From positions 21,987,511 through 22,051,510 of the forward strand of contig CM036159.1 of assembly GCA_020631735.1 (NCBI GenBank): 64,000 nucleotides of DNA. The letters are read 5' to 3'. Positions 1-11,721 of the stretch are shown piece by piece. Origin of the DNA: Saccharum officinarum. Taxonomy: Eukaryota; Streptophyta; Magnoliopsida; Poales; Poaceae. A program made the position numbers and the translations under genes. Every line of letters begins with the position of its first letter. Position 1 is the stretch's first letter. The notes under the pieces are model-generated. The model was not told the origin of the DNA, searched no databases, and worked only from the letters and a program-made list of their open reading frames with translations.

Positions 1-334
1 CGACGACACCGGCCCTTTGACTACCCGCACTCATGCACCTCTATATTCATCCTCTATACGTCCTAGTCAGCAAGATTCTCTCCTCTATATTCAATTCTCC
101 CGCACCCAGATGGGACCCACTGTGGGACCCACTTGTCACTTTATCTAAATATATGCATGTGTAATCTAGTTTTGAAGGATTTATTGAGACGAATTTAATT
201 GTGCAATCGAAATTTAATTTAGATTTTTGGTTTGTGAGTTATAACATTTTTTTCTTTGTTTAGCTAGTGGGGTCCGCCACTATTGAGTATAGAGTAAGCA
301 CAGTACCACTCTAAATATAGAGTAAGAGAAAGAA

Positions 335-428
335 TAGAGTATCGTTTTAAAGTACCCAGTGCAGCAGTTTTTACTCTATATTCATACTCTAAAGCTTTAG
401 AGTATCGTTTTACGTACCCACTGCGGAT
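335..428 (+). repeat. Pair of direct repeats, MITE-like AT-rich region
   Basis: Two copies of a roughly 31-base unit starting TAGAGTATCGTTTTA occur at 335-365 and 398-428, 63 bases apart. A short inverted stretch (ACTCTAAAGCTTTAGAGT) lies between them. The surrounding 1-480 region is AT-rich, with repeated variants of CTCTATATTCATCCTCTA, as in old miniature transposons. I could not define both ends or a target duplication, so the family is unassigned. Confidence 0.4.
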
Positions 429-636
429 AGTCTTATTCCGCTCGCTTTTCCCCTTTTGCCCTCGCGACGGCCGGACCCATCCCTCTTCGCCCATGTTTTC
501 ACTTGGCTCCCACTCCAGACTCCACTTCCGCTGCCGTGCGTCGGCTCCGCTCCCCACATCTTGTCTTGAAACGAAACCAAACCCCCAAACCCCCGAGGCC
601 CAAAACTACCGGGAGATTCCGCGAGATCTGAACGCC

Positions 637-3600
637 ATGGTGGCCGCCGGGGCAGCAGCGGCCGCGCCCCGGCTGAACCCGTCGCCGTCCCCGCACCGTC
701 GCCGAGCTTCCTCCGCGCTCTCCCCGGCAAAGTCCAACTCCAACGCCAACGCCAACGCCGGTGCCGGCGACGCGCGGCCCAAGCCCAAGGCTAAGGTCGT
801 CTCCTCCCGCTACCTCGCGCCGTCCTCCAAGTCGACCTCCACCTCGACCTCGACCTCCACCGCTACGACTTCGAGCTCCAATTCCACCTCGACCTCGACC
901 TCGGCGTCCACGCCCTCCCGCCGCTTCGCGTCGCCGCTGCCGAGGCGCTCGGTCTCCGTCGACCGCCCGCGCCCAGGCTCGGCTGGCAATGCTGCCGTCG
1001 GGGAGACCGGGGGACCCAATGCGGGCACCACCACCACTACGAGGAGCCTCTCCGTGGCGTTCCAGGGCCGGTCCTTCTCCTTCGAAACGAGCAAGGCGAA
1101 GCCGGCCACGTCCCCGTCTCCGTCGCGGCGACCGGTGGCTTCGGCGGCTGGGTCCATCACGCCGGAGAGGAGGAGGCCAGCTATGGGGACAGTGCCGGAG
1201 AGGGGGAGGGGTTTGAGGGGGGCCTTGCTCACCACAGGTGGCCGATGTCGGCGAGGCTGTCTCAGGGGTTTGAGGGAAATCCGCTTACCAAAAGCTTGGA
1301 TTGCTCTTTACACAAGAGGGACGCGGCCGTCCTTGCTGCTGTCCGGTCGCTGCGGCAGTCCATGGTGTTTGAGGAGGGGGCACGGCGTTCCTCGTTCGAT
1401 AGTGGGGACTACTTGATGTCGTCTGACACAGAGAGCGTGTCGTCTGGGAGCAATTCAGGGTCTCAGGATGCGGGCATTGTCATTTCGCACAGAGCACGCC
1501 CATCCCCAAAGGGTATGAGTGTGCCAGCACGGTTCTTGCAGGATGCTGCAGTCAGCAGGTCACAAAGATTCGCAGATCCTGGCACGCCATACTTACCGTA
1601 TACCTCTGGGTTGGCCGCATCTCCAAGGACGGCGCCGGTCAAGAAATCGCTGCAAAATGGCTTTGTTTCATCTCCACTGAATCGGTCAGTCAGGCAATCT
1701 TCACCAAGTAAGCTTACAGGCAATCCATTGAGGAGGATGTCAAGCCCATCACGGGCGAGAAACTGTGTGGGGTCAGGCACTTCATCTTGGGATCATCAGG
1801 GAAGAAGCTCATCTGGTTATGCTTTGAATGGTGAAGTGAGGAGGAGGTGGCATGGGGGTAGTAAGGTTGACTGTGAGCATCTACTGAGAATTTTATCCAA
1901 TCGACATTTGCAGTGGCGGTGTGTGAATGCGCAGGCTGATGCTGCACTTGCTGCACAAAAGTTGACAGCAGAGGTGAGTATATCCATTTACAAACCAATT
2001 TATGGACTTCTGAATTCTAATACGTGAAATGTGTTCCTCCTGTATAATTAACATAAATTGATGTCATCTCAAAATTCAGTAGTATGTGTACATGGCTGTA
2101 TATTTGGATTTTATAGCTTGCTTGATTTATTCAAATTCAGATTAGTTTGTGTAAGATGTAATTGATTAAATTCAAGGCCAGCATTTGCAATCTGATCTAG
2201 CTATAAGCAGGAGCTATGTGCTCACACTTATCTTCCGATTCACTTATTTTCACAAAGTAAATCTGTGAAGCTTACATCATCATAGAGGTTGCAACTACCT
2301 TTGTCTTTTGTGCCATAGTTTATGTTATCTGAACTTTATATTTATCGAAGTTTTTTAGTTCCTTGGGAGTAGGTTCTTCAATAAAGGCAAACCAGGCAAC
2401 CTATGTATATCAGAATACTAGATAGAAGACATCTTGTCAGGTCTTTTATGAAATAACAAGTCGTTATCACACACACGCAAAAACTATATAACACAGTTGG
2501 AAAGGCAAAAGGAACCAGGAAAGTTTTGACAATGACATGCATGCCTTTTATGTTGGAGCTGTAAACAAAACTAATACCAGTAGGATCTGCTCGAGAAGTA
2601 TCAGTTGGCATGCTAAAATATATGTCATGTTCATTACTTTTTAGAATGAAAGTTTGTATACTGCACCTGTTCATTGCCAAATGGAAGTCTGTAGCTACCC
2701 ATTTTTATTATCTTATTATTGGTTAACTGAAAGTACTACTATTTCAATTAAAAAATGCTAGGCAAAAGCCTTACTTTCAACCATATTATTTGTGTAACTA
2801 AGATTGCCTTTTCTACTTCATTACTTCTCAATAACACTTCTTCTTTGGCCTTTTCACCAGAAGTACTTATCTGATGCATGGATTACTACCCTAGGGATGC
2901 GTAAATCTGTTGCTCTTAAGAGGTTCCAGCTACAGTTATACCGAAACAATTGGAAGCTCATGACAGTTCTAAAGGGACAGGTAATATCCAATGTTAGTTT
3001 TCGGTGCATGACTGCAAGTAGTTTGCTGCCTTTTTCATATCTTTGCAAGATCATTTTTCTGTTAAACTTTAGAAACCTTGCTTTCTGATAGTTCATCGGA
3101 TTATCTGGAATTATCCTCCATGTCTGGCCGACATTTGCTAGCCTCCCAGACATTATTAGCAAGATAATATTTTGCCAAAGAAAAAGAAGTTCCTGAAATA
3201 ACTGAGAACCAGTTAGTTATAAGCACAGGGCCGTCGCCCATCTGGACAACATATATTCAAATATCTGCACAATTGCAGGTTGGCCGTTGTGATGCTTATT
3301 TCCTCTGCTCAATAGATTACACATGGTCCTTTACTATGAACAACTGTAAAGTTAAAAAGGAAGACCAGCTCACCAGCATGTGAACTCTGTAGTGGGGCTT
3401 TATATATAACTGTAAGCTATATAGTACTTAATTACTAACAAATTTAGCTAGTTATATCTTAACTTGGTAGTAATTCACCTTTTACCTTTGCCTTGTTTCT
3501 AAAAATCTAACGAAAATTGCTTGATACAGATGGGGTATCTAGAAGAATGGTCTTCATTAGAGAGGGACTATGTGGATTCTCTATCTGGAACTGTGGAGGC

Positions 3601-4621
3601 TCTAACTGCCAGCATTTTGTGCCTTCCTGTTACTGATGGAGCAAAGGTTGTTAATAGGACACCATTGTACACACTTGTTTCTATATGTTTCTCTTCTGTT
3701 CTCTGTGTATTAAAGATCAGTTTCTTCTTTGCTACTTTGTATTTGCAGGCTGATATCCAAGATGTTAAAAATGCCGTTGGTTCTGCTGTTGACATCATGC
3801 AAACAATAGGAAGTTCAATATGTTCATTATTGGCTAAGGTGCTGTGTACATTGAATTGCTTTCCTGTTCTATTTTCTTTGTCACTAGTTGCTTGTCAACC
3901 ACTACATCTTAATTTATGGACGTGGGCCGTATAAAAGAGCTAGCAACCTGCATAATAAGGCTTAACAATGGATGGTTGGATTGGTTGAGACTTGATCCCA
4001 GCCAGCTGATTCCCCGATCAGACTGCTTCAGAAACATTCTCCCGTTTCTGAAGCATAGGAGATTTCTCTCTTCTCGAGGGTCTGTAGAGTAACATCCTCA
4101 TTATGCATTTGCTAGTTGGGGTTAAATTAAAGATATTACAACTGTATGCATTTCAAAGCTCCAATTATCTTAGAAATCAACTTTGCCATCACCATACCAA
4201 AAAGGAAAAAAAACGATGACCTCTTGTGAGGCTTGCAGAAAAATAATATAGCACAAAGCAATTTTTGAGAGGCTTACATTTGGTGAAATATTTGTTCCAA
4301 GTTGCTGCATTTGTTATTTTGTTTGACTGAAATCATCTGTCGGTCTGCAGCTGGCTGGAACAAGTATTTTGGTTTCTGATCTTTCCAAAGTTGCTACCCA
4401 AGAGCGCACTCTAATGGAGCAGTCCAGGGAATTGCTGTCCACACTTGCAACAATGCATGTAAGTACTGAGATCCAATCCAGCCGCCTCCGGTTCTGACCC
4501 TATGTGTATTTATAGCATTTCTAATGGACACAACCCAATAATTTTGCTGAAACAGGTCAAATACTGTAGCCTACAAGGGCAGAGAGTACAGACAACTCAC
4601 AGGAGCTCCATGCATCCCTAG
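637..4621 (+). CDS. QWRF/DUF566 family microtubule-associated protein (augmin subunit 8-like), six exons, one frameshift
   Basis: Exons are 637-1973, 2861-2980, 3530-3646, 3749-3838, 4351-4458 and 4556-4621. All junctions are GT-AG and in phase 0, giving about 612 residues once one frame change is allowed. The N-terminal half is basic and Ser/Thr/Pro rich, with a (Ser-Thr)n tract around 829-915. The C-terminal half carries the family block: NRHLQW at the end of exon 1, then DAW, a helical segment, and SSICSLLAK. Members of this family bind microtubules, and one is the plant augmin HAUS8-like subunit. Two things are odd. First, the reading frame changes between about 1198 and 1224, inside G runs. 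Second, the signature motif reads QWRC (1911-1922) instead of QWRF. ATG 637 is chosen because it begins the family-like basic N terminus; an in-frame GC-rich extension reaches back to 493. The family call is firm; integrity depends on the frameshift. Confidence 0.85.
4025..4054. repeat. Perfect 11-bp inverted repeat in QWRF intron 4
   Basis: GCTTCAGAAAC at 4025-4035 is followed after 8 bases by its exact reverse complement GTTTCTGAAGC at 4044-4054. It lies in the 512-base intron between exons 4 and 5. It may be the core of an old MITE; no target duplication was found. Confidence 0.5.
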
Positions 4622-5357
4622 CCAGACTACTACTATAAACCCCACTAACCGAAGAATGTAGGTGCAATTGCAAATTCTGGTGGCTTGGTTGGTGCCCACA
4701 GAGCAATCTGACTCATCTGAAGATGCTATCTAGACTAGTTCCAGTAGTCTTGGCGGATATGGCCCTCTAGTTCTGATTGCTGATTTTGATGTATGCTAAC
4801 CAATGCAGAACAGATGGCATGCAATGTGTATAGATGTATCTCATTTGTTGGTTTTAGCTGAGGATTAGGTCAGATGCTAACTAGCTAGATTGGGTTGATT
4901 TTGTTAATCATCAGGTATTCAGGTGACTAACGACTACCAGGGAAATGCAATATAACTTCTAGCGGTACATTAGATTTGGCTGCCTAAAAAACACATCGCT
5001 ACTTCCATCTTTGGAATAACACGGTTACTTGTTGCCGATGCAAGTATCCGATTGGGGCTCACTGCGCGTGGATGTAGGCTGCCCTCGTGCAACGCTCCAA
5101 CTGCAAATGGTATCCCATGATTGTTGTAGCCTAATATAATATGGCTAAAACCCAAATGATACAGTTTGTTCGTCGGTTCGTGCATGAATCCAGGTCTGTT
5201 GGCGTCAACGTTGAGACAAGATCTGTCCCTCCTGGTCTGGCCGGTGCTTCGAAGCGTCCAAAAAAAAGATTTACGCGGCTATAAAATCAATACAGCTGGT
5301 ACAGAAACAGCGCGTGGCCACAAACCAGGCCCTCAATTTGCTTCACAATCTGTGCAA
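4622..5357. other. Intergenic, nothing recognised
   Basis: This is the 3' flank of the QWRF gene. It should contain the 3'UTR and poly(A) site. I see no further coding exon or RNA gene. Confidence 0.5.
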
Positions 5358-5595
5358 GGCCTCGTTTAGATTGAAAGTTTTTTCAACCCGATGAATAGTA
5401 CCGCTTTCGTCTTATTTGACAAATATTGTCTAATCGTGGACCAACTAGACTCAAAAGATTCATCTCGTGATTTCCAACTAAACTGTGTAATTAGTTATTT
5501 TTTTACCTACATTTAATACTCCATACAAGCGACTAAAAATTGATGTGATGAAGAGAGAGTGAAAAAACTTAATTTTGAGGAGAACTAATAAGGCC
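5358..5595. mobile_element. Tourist-like MITE, 238 bp
   Basis: The element starts GGCCTCGTTTAGATT and ends AACTAATAAGGCC. It is flanked by the 3-bp duplication CAA (5355-5357 and 5596-5598). The interior has the grass-typical blocks AACTAGACTCAAAAGATTC and TTTAATACTCCATA, also found in the copies at 5744, 22302 and 63049. A 3-bp duplication with GGCC-type ends suggests the PIF/Harbinger (Tourist) group, which is an inference. Confidence 0.75.
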
Positions 5596-5743
5596 CAAAT
5601 TCACATGGCGCGGTGGTCGGTAGCTCAGTGGTGACGGAGGAATGACCAGGCTGGGTTTCAGTGAAAGCACAAGAGATCACGACAAGTCGGCACCAAGGGA
5701 GCAGGCAGAAAACAAAACGCTGAAAGCGAGGGGGCGGCAATGA

Positions 5744-6027
5744 GGCCTTGTTTAGATTCCCGAATCGGTACGCCGATTCGGGCACTGTTGGTACAGTGTT
5801 CCGGTCGGAACATTGTAGCAACTTTTATTTTTTAGTGTAAAAAATTGTTCAAAAATTAATTAATTAGACTTAAAATGTTCGTCTCGCAAAGTACAACAAA
5901 ACTATGGAATTAGTTTATGATTTCATCTACATTTAGTACTCCATATATTTACCGACATTTTGATGTGATGGGGAATCTCCTTTTGCATAGTGAAATTTGG
6001 GGTGAATTTAGGTATCTAAACAAGGCC
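5744..6027. mobile_element. Tourist-like MITE, 284 bp, well-preserved terminal repeats
   Basis: The left end GGCCTTGTTTAGAT is the exact inverse of the right end ATCTAAACAAGGCC. The 3-bp target duplication TGA flanks it (5741-5743 and 6028-6030). It shares internal blocks with the MITE at 5358-5595 and is the cleanest copy in the window. Confidence 0.85.
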
Positions 6028-7019
6028 TGAATCGGGTCGCTTCACTGCACTCACGGGCACGAGGCGGGGGAGCCGTCGTTGCAGTTGCAGCAGCGCCCAA
6101 GCGGGACCAACGGTTGCACAGCTGCCTCTGCCTGGTACCGGAAAGAAAAGCTTCATCGCCCGCAGCGACCACGACGAGTCCGTATGACGCGACTCGGACC
6201 GTCGGACGCTTGTGACCTGTGCCCGGCCGAAAACGGCGTCCATTGCAGGAGAAGAGCCGCGGTCGACCGACACAAGACGAATCATTGTGGCCGACTAGCT
6301 GGTGGCGCCTCTTGATCTTGCTACAGCACCTTTCTGTGATCCTGTCCCGTGTCTCCTCCACGTGATAAATCTGGAGACGTTGGGGGCATCGGTCTCGTCT
6401 TACTGACTCTGAGGCTGCAGCATTACAGCGACGACAGGAATGGCAAAAATCCAAATGCCTTGCCCATGTTCTGAGCTGAACGGTAATGCATTTTGGTTTT
6501 GGACGAAACCTGGTATAGTACGCAGCACAGCAGGAGTATTTTAAAAGCGCCATGTTTTTCTGTATTGATGAAGACTGCATAATATTCGATTCCTGGTTCC
6601 TGCAAGGTGAAGAGAGTCTAGATGTCTAGACACATCTCAGTTCAGACATCCCTGCGCTTGACGCCTTTGCAGATAAATCAAATTACCTGTCAGCTGCGTC
6701 TCAGCTTGACGCTCACAGCCTTAACGCATAATCTGCAGTCTGGGGTCAGGCATGAGATGTGATGAATTGAACTATCATTGTCAATCCAGAAGACCAAAAA
6801 TGTTTTTAACACCTTTCAATTTGAAGCTGAACATCCAGATATACTGAAGCAGTCTTGAGAGAGAAAATCCAGCACAAGTTTTTGCTCAGATACAAAACAT
6901 GCTGATGTGGTGACATGTAAGTGCATATCTAGGACAACTAAACCAATTCAGCAGGTATTAAAACAACAAAAAATCTGAAAAAGACAAATTCACATACATT
7001 ATACAATAACACAACATAA
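6028..7019. other. Intergenic, nothing recognised
   Basis: A GC-rich part (6028-6430) has overlapping open frames on both strands but no recognisable protein or splice pattern. The rest is AT-rich and probably includes the 3'UTR of the neighbouring minus-strand PMD gene. Confidence 0.4.
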
Positions 7020-10000
7020 TTAGGAGTCAGGGCGATGACTGCGTAAGTGCTTTCTTTTCCTTCTTGTAAATGCTATTAACTGGCCACTGCCGATTCTTAC
7101 AGTCTGATGTCTTTTCTCCTCTGTTTTTGCAGTTCCCATTTTAGTAGGCTCTATGGTTGAACGGATCTCAGACTTTTCATCTGAAGGAACCGTCGATTTT
7201 CTCCTTTTAGTTACTTCATTTGGACCTAGATTGTCATGGTCCTCAACGCCAGCAGAATCATCCCTGCCAATCGTATCATTCTTTTCTCCAGTGAATGAAT
7301 TAACACTTCTCTGAGTTCTCTCTCCAACACTAGTGATAAGCAAGTCTTCAGCAGGTATAGCAATGGGGTTCTGCACAACTGCAGGGTTCGAAAGGCCATT
7401 TTCAATTGGGTACTTGGCATTCTCTTGAAACATATGATTTTGCACAGCATTGACTCCATCCTGAACGACACTGTCCTCAGGTTGTGTCTGAACAGCATCT
7501 TGCAGTTCATTGCGGCCTGAAACTACAGCAGCAGGTTCTTCCTGTTCAGAGCCAGCGGGAGGTTCGACATCACCTGGCACTGAACTTAATTCTTTGTTTC
7601 TCCAGGCCCGATGGCATTGAAGAGTTGACTGATCGTTCCCTCACCTGTACCATTCTCTATTCTTGTGTCTACACCATTCTCAGATGCACCAGTGATTTTC
7701 TGCAATTGCTCATTGTGTGATGATACACTCGAGATATTGTAGAATTCTGGAAGCACTGAAGCTTTGCACACTGTTCCCTGACCTGCAATTTTACCAAGAT
7801 GTATATGAGTGATTTACACCATGTAACTGTAAATTAATACATTACTAATACACTAATAAGTAATAATGACCTCATCCACTTTACCATTAATCAAAAGTGC
7901 ACCAGAGCAGGCGGCAAAGCCCCAAGGGTGGGAGCTGGCCGGCCAGGGTTCAATCCCTGGCTCCTACAATGGCCTCCAAAGAAGGCCAGGTCAAGTGACC
8001 CTTTTCAAAAAGAAAAAAAAAGTGCACCAGCACACTCCTGCAATTCAGCTGTAACCTTCTTGGGTATTTTAATGCTGTCCATAGATACAACAGTCTCCTG
8101 CATTTCCACAGCCTCTATGAACGCATAACCATCCTTCACATCTGAATCTAAAATATCCTCTGGTGTAGCATCCTCTGTGGAAGTGTTCATAATATCAGTC
8201 ATAGCATCCTCTACAGGGGTGCTAATAATGTCCTGAAGATTTACTGCTGTCATGGTTAAATCAAGAGGGTCTTCTCGAGGATGCAAATCTTCAGTTTTGT
8301 TATTTGTGGTGCCACCTGTTGTGAGAAGTGCTAAATTAGGAGTACCCCCTGTGGGTTGAATTCTCATCATTTCATCCAACTTCAGTATAGTATTTCCCTC
8401 GATGTGATCATCACCAACCTGTTCCATCTTCTCAACACTAGCTTGAGTAGGAGCCACAATATTTAGAGAGATTGTGGCTGATTTAGCACTTCCAATTCCT
8501 GTTCCAGTTGGAACACCACTTTGCATAATCTGCACAACAATTGAAGACATAAGCATGTCCTCTCTCTTGCGGTTTAACTAGACTAGATTCATAAGGACAT
8601 GATGTGAGAACAACCTGCTTAGCCTCTGCCATTTTAACAGTGATGTACGAATCAATGTCAATAAATGATTGTTTCATCCTTTTCGCATCAATTTCACTTT
8701 GTAATAAGGTTCTAATTCGTCCCCGCACTGTATTTACCAAATCAACCTGTTGTGGTCCAAAACATTCATCAATGAGACATGACATGTATTCATTCGACTC
8801 AACACAGACAGATCAACAAAAACCATTTTAACAGTATTACCAGAACTTTATCAGTATGCCCAGATAACTGATAGGATATGATTGGACATTCAACTGGAGT
8901 GGTGATCCAACGACGTGTAATTCGCCAATACCATTCTAGGTAACAATTCCTTGCATGAGCAGGATCTGAAGTCCCTGTTTCCTGGTGCTTAACAACAGAG
9001 ATGAGCCTGTTCTCCCATTCCTTAATGTACTTACCACGGTACGTAGGCCAATGTTGATCAGCTTTACCCTGCATTGTAACACGTTCAACAACCTCAACTG
9101 GGTCTGGTATGTGCTGCAACATTCCAAATTGAGCAAGACGCGATCAGGCACATGCATTTCCACTATCTGGAAGCATATTAATGGAGTCCTTGATAGCCAA
9201 ACTGCAGATCCAAATGTGCATATTGCAGGAATGTTTTGGTACCAGATCTGGTGTGTATGGGTCCCATGTGATCTGGAAAGTATAAGAAATTTTATGGTGA
9301 TATCATTTTTCCTCTTGTAATGAGCATCTAAAAGCACAAACGCACTTCCTGAAGTAATGGAACACATCATACCTGGCAATCTGATATAGTATCTAGCCCA
9401 TGCCTATAAAACTCATGGTCCATGGATCGGACATTTTCACGGTTCTTGAAGGCAACATTCCACCTAGTTATCAGATGCTTTTCATATCATGGAGTATATC
9501 TTGAAGTGAAAGAAAGTGAGAATAAAAAGCAATCTTTGGTAAAAAAAGAACCAAGAAAAAAAACCTGCATCCAAGGGGTCGGTCATCGGTTAGAGCCTTA
9601 TTCTCTAGTCGTTCAGGACAGCCTATCTGGATATGCTCCCACGCCCATATCTGCAATGTTTGTTGCACAGAACATCAATTCTCGCATAAATCAAGAGTGC
9701 AATTTCTGCACTACACAACTAAGACACACTACCTGAAGAAGAGTAAGAAACGCACAGCAATTCGCTTTGCCCTTCATGCTGGCTTTTCCAAGCTCTCTGT
9801 AGAGGTGGGCAAGAACAGCAGCCCCCCAGGCCATCTCTCCTGAGGCATCGAAATCGCGGAGTAGGGCCAAATATCGTAAATGCACTCTAGTTCCACTTGG
9901 ATCAGGAAATAAACTACATCCGATTTGGTACAGTATATAGGCTCATGCAGCATACTCTACATCTGCCTGATTAGCGCTTTCTGGTAATGATTTGAAAGTG

Positions 10001-11117
10001 TCATGCAGCCATGCCATGTTGATAGAACCACCTTTGATATGTGGAGGTTCTTGGCCCAGAAGCTGTGCGCTCAATTGCTCCCCAGTTACAGTTTGTCGGG
10101 CCAGTGACAGGAGCACCATGTACACGAAGTCCAGTAAGAATTGCCACATCCTTCAAGAGCACTGTATTTTCTCCAAACCGCAAGTGAAAAGTCTGCATTT
10201 CACGGCACCACCTTTCAACCAGTGCATTTAGCAAAGCATGGTCTAACTGAACCCTCTTCAAGAAAGATAGGTGGTAAAACCCAGAATGCTTCAATAACAC
10301 AAGCATTCCCTCATGTCTCACTTCCCACTGGTGTGCCATGTTCGATAAATCCAACAGGTTTGTAGATCTGCAGAACAAATGGATGACAATCAAGAGAAGC
10401 TCAATACTGAACTTTTTCGAAAGGGCCAATAGCTGAACTGAACGCAATAATTAATTGGAAATAAGCATGTAATGAAAAATTAAGCACAAGTTCTAAAATG
10501 TTACCTTCCCAACAGAAATAGCTTCTGATTTGTGAAACTCCTGTTCCACAAGCACAGATTTATCAACAGGACCAGGATCTAGTTTCCGTTCCTATTCTCC
10601 AGATGCAATGAGTAGAGAATAGTAAGCTGTGATTATTTATGTATGCTCAAGAAAAATGGTTATAATGACCAAAACAGAATAACTTGCTAGTTCATATCTG
10701 CAATGCTTTAATTTCTCTATGAGAATATTGATGATGACAAGCATACAAGAAGGAGATTTACAGGGGATAGAGTCCGTTTATAGAATACATGTAAGTACGA
10801 GAGCATGGTCAATTGAACGTATCATGCTTAAGCGCTAAGCGGCAGGCTCCAGCATAAGCAACTGCAATGACTAGCCTAAAGTACTAAAAAATAAGCGCGA
10901 GAGGCAACAGCCTCCTGCTTTTCGTAACACCATGAATCCATCGCAGAAGAAGCTGTAGTTCACATAAACATGCACATTTGTGGTTCGAGTAGCCTACAAC
11001 GTTGTAATGCCACTAGCCAGTCCCCTTAAGAAGATAAGCGAGGTGCTAGGGTTTAGCAAAACTGACCTGCCCTTGGGGCTGAGCTGCGTCGCGGAGCTCC
11101 TCAGCCGCTGCGTCCAT
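7020..11117 (-). pseudogene. Plant mobile domain (PMD, MAIN-like) gene, disrupted
   Basis: Reading the minus strand, exon 1 is 11117-11067 (starts MDAAAEELRD) and exon 2 is 10591-10505. A PMD block runs from about 10368 to 9733 and then over 9650-9565, about 9480-9374 and 9272-8842. A low-complexity acidic tail continues through about 8785-8020 and 7782-7020, ending in a basic stretch (TRRKRKHL). Family landmarks include HSGFYHLSFLKRVQLDHALL, LKDVAILTGLRV, YLALLRDFDA, WAWEHIQIGCP and PLICFQIVEMHVPDRVL. PMD proteins are nuclear and linked to silencing and genome stability; the domain also travels in transposons. Breaks seen: an extra G in GGGG (10080-10083), an in-frame TGA at 9943-9945 where the PMD core should continue, two opposite frame changes near 9240 and 9132 with a TGA at 9144-9146 between them, a frame change near 7605, and a SINE at 7906-8017. 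The family call is strong. Pseudogene status is likely, although some indels could be assembly errors. Confidence 0.75.
7906..8017 (+). mobile_element. Short tRNA-related SINE insertion
   Basis: A 112-base insert is flanked by the 13-bp duplication AAAAGTGCACCAG (7893-7905 and 8018-8030). It carries GGTTCAATCC, a good match to the RNA polymerase III B box of tRNA-derived SINEs, and ends in an A-rich tail. On the minus strand it interrupts the PMD gene just after residues ECAGAL and shifts the frame. Confidence 0.8.
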
Positions 11118-11621
11118 GGCAGCGCGCGCCCGCCCGCCCCGCCCGCGCGAGTTGGAGGATTTTCCTCGTCCGTTTTTGGAACAGGTGGACGACGGCGGCG
11201 TGTTGCGGGTGGCAGGCAAAACCGGCGTCTTTTTTTTTGTTGTACGGGGACTGGGGCCCGTTCGACTTCGACCGGGCCAAAAAGCCCACTCCGGCCTCGC
11301 GATCGCGGGCTGGGCCAACTTGACGCGACGATCCAATCACCCGGCAAATTGGAGAAATCTGAAAAATATAAAACCAGTTTTATCGTGTATTGGCGCTAAA
11401 ACAGGTCAAAATGAGCAGGTATGGTGACTAGTGAGGGGGCGTCATTGCCATCCTCTTGAACTCAACTAGATGACCAGAATCAACGAGACACATATTAACA
11501 CAAGAGATATGTAGGGATGAAAACGAGATAAAACATACATGAAACCTCTTCTCTTTGTTTCTAATATTTCAAGTTTCGAAAAAGCAGGGATCAGAAACTA
11601 GATCAAGATATGTGGAAATTT
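11118..11621. other. PMD gene upstream region and gap flank
   Basis: The first 230 bases, read on the minus strand, should be promoter and 5'UTR of the PMD gene and are GC-rich. From about 11430 the sequence is AT-rich and runs into the assembly gap. I see no gene. Confidence 0.4.
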
Positions 11622-11721
11622 NNNNNNNNNNNNNNNNNNNNNNNNNNNNNNNNNNNNNNNNNNNNNNNNNNNNNNNNNNNNNNNNNNNNNNNNNNNNNNN
11701 NNNNNNNNNNNNNNNNNNNNN
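11622..11721. other. Assembly gap (100 N)
   Basis: Exactly 100 N bases, the usual placeholder for a gap of unknown size. The RNase H region of the adjacent copia fragment runs into it, so the missing DNA probably includes the 3' end of that element. Confidence 0.99.

Noticed and set aside
810..1235. Long minus-strand open frame opposite QWRF exon 1
   Set aside because: It is a shadow of the GC-rich Ser/Thr repeat on the plus strand; acidic Glu/Val repeats are its complement and no splice signals support it.
5610..5700. A-box-like GGTAGCTCAGTGGTGACGG as a SINE or tRNA
   Set aside because: No B box at the right distance, no tail and no target duplication.
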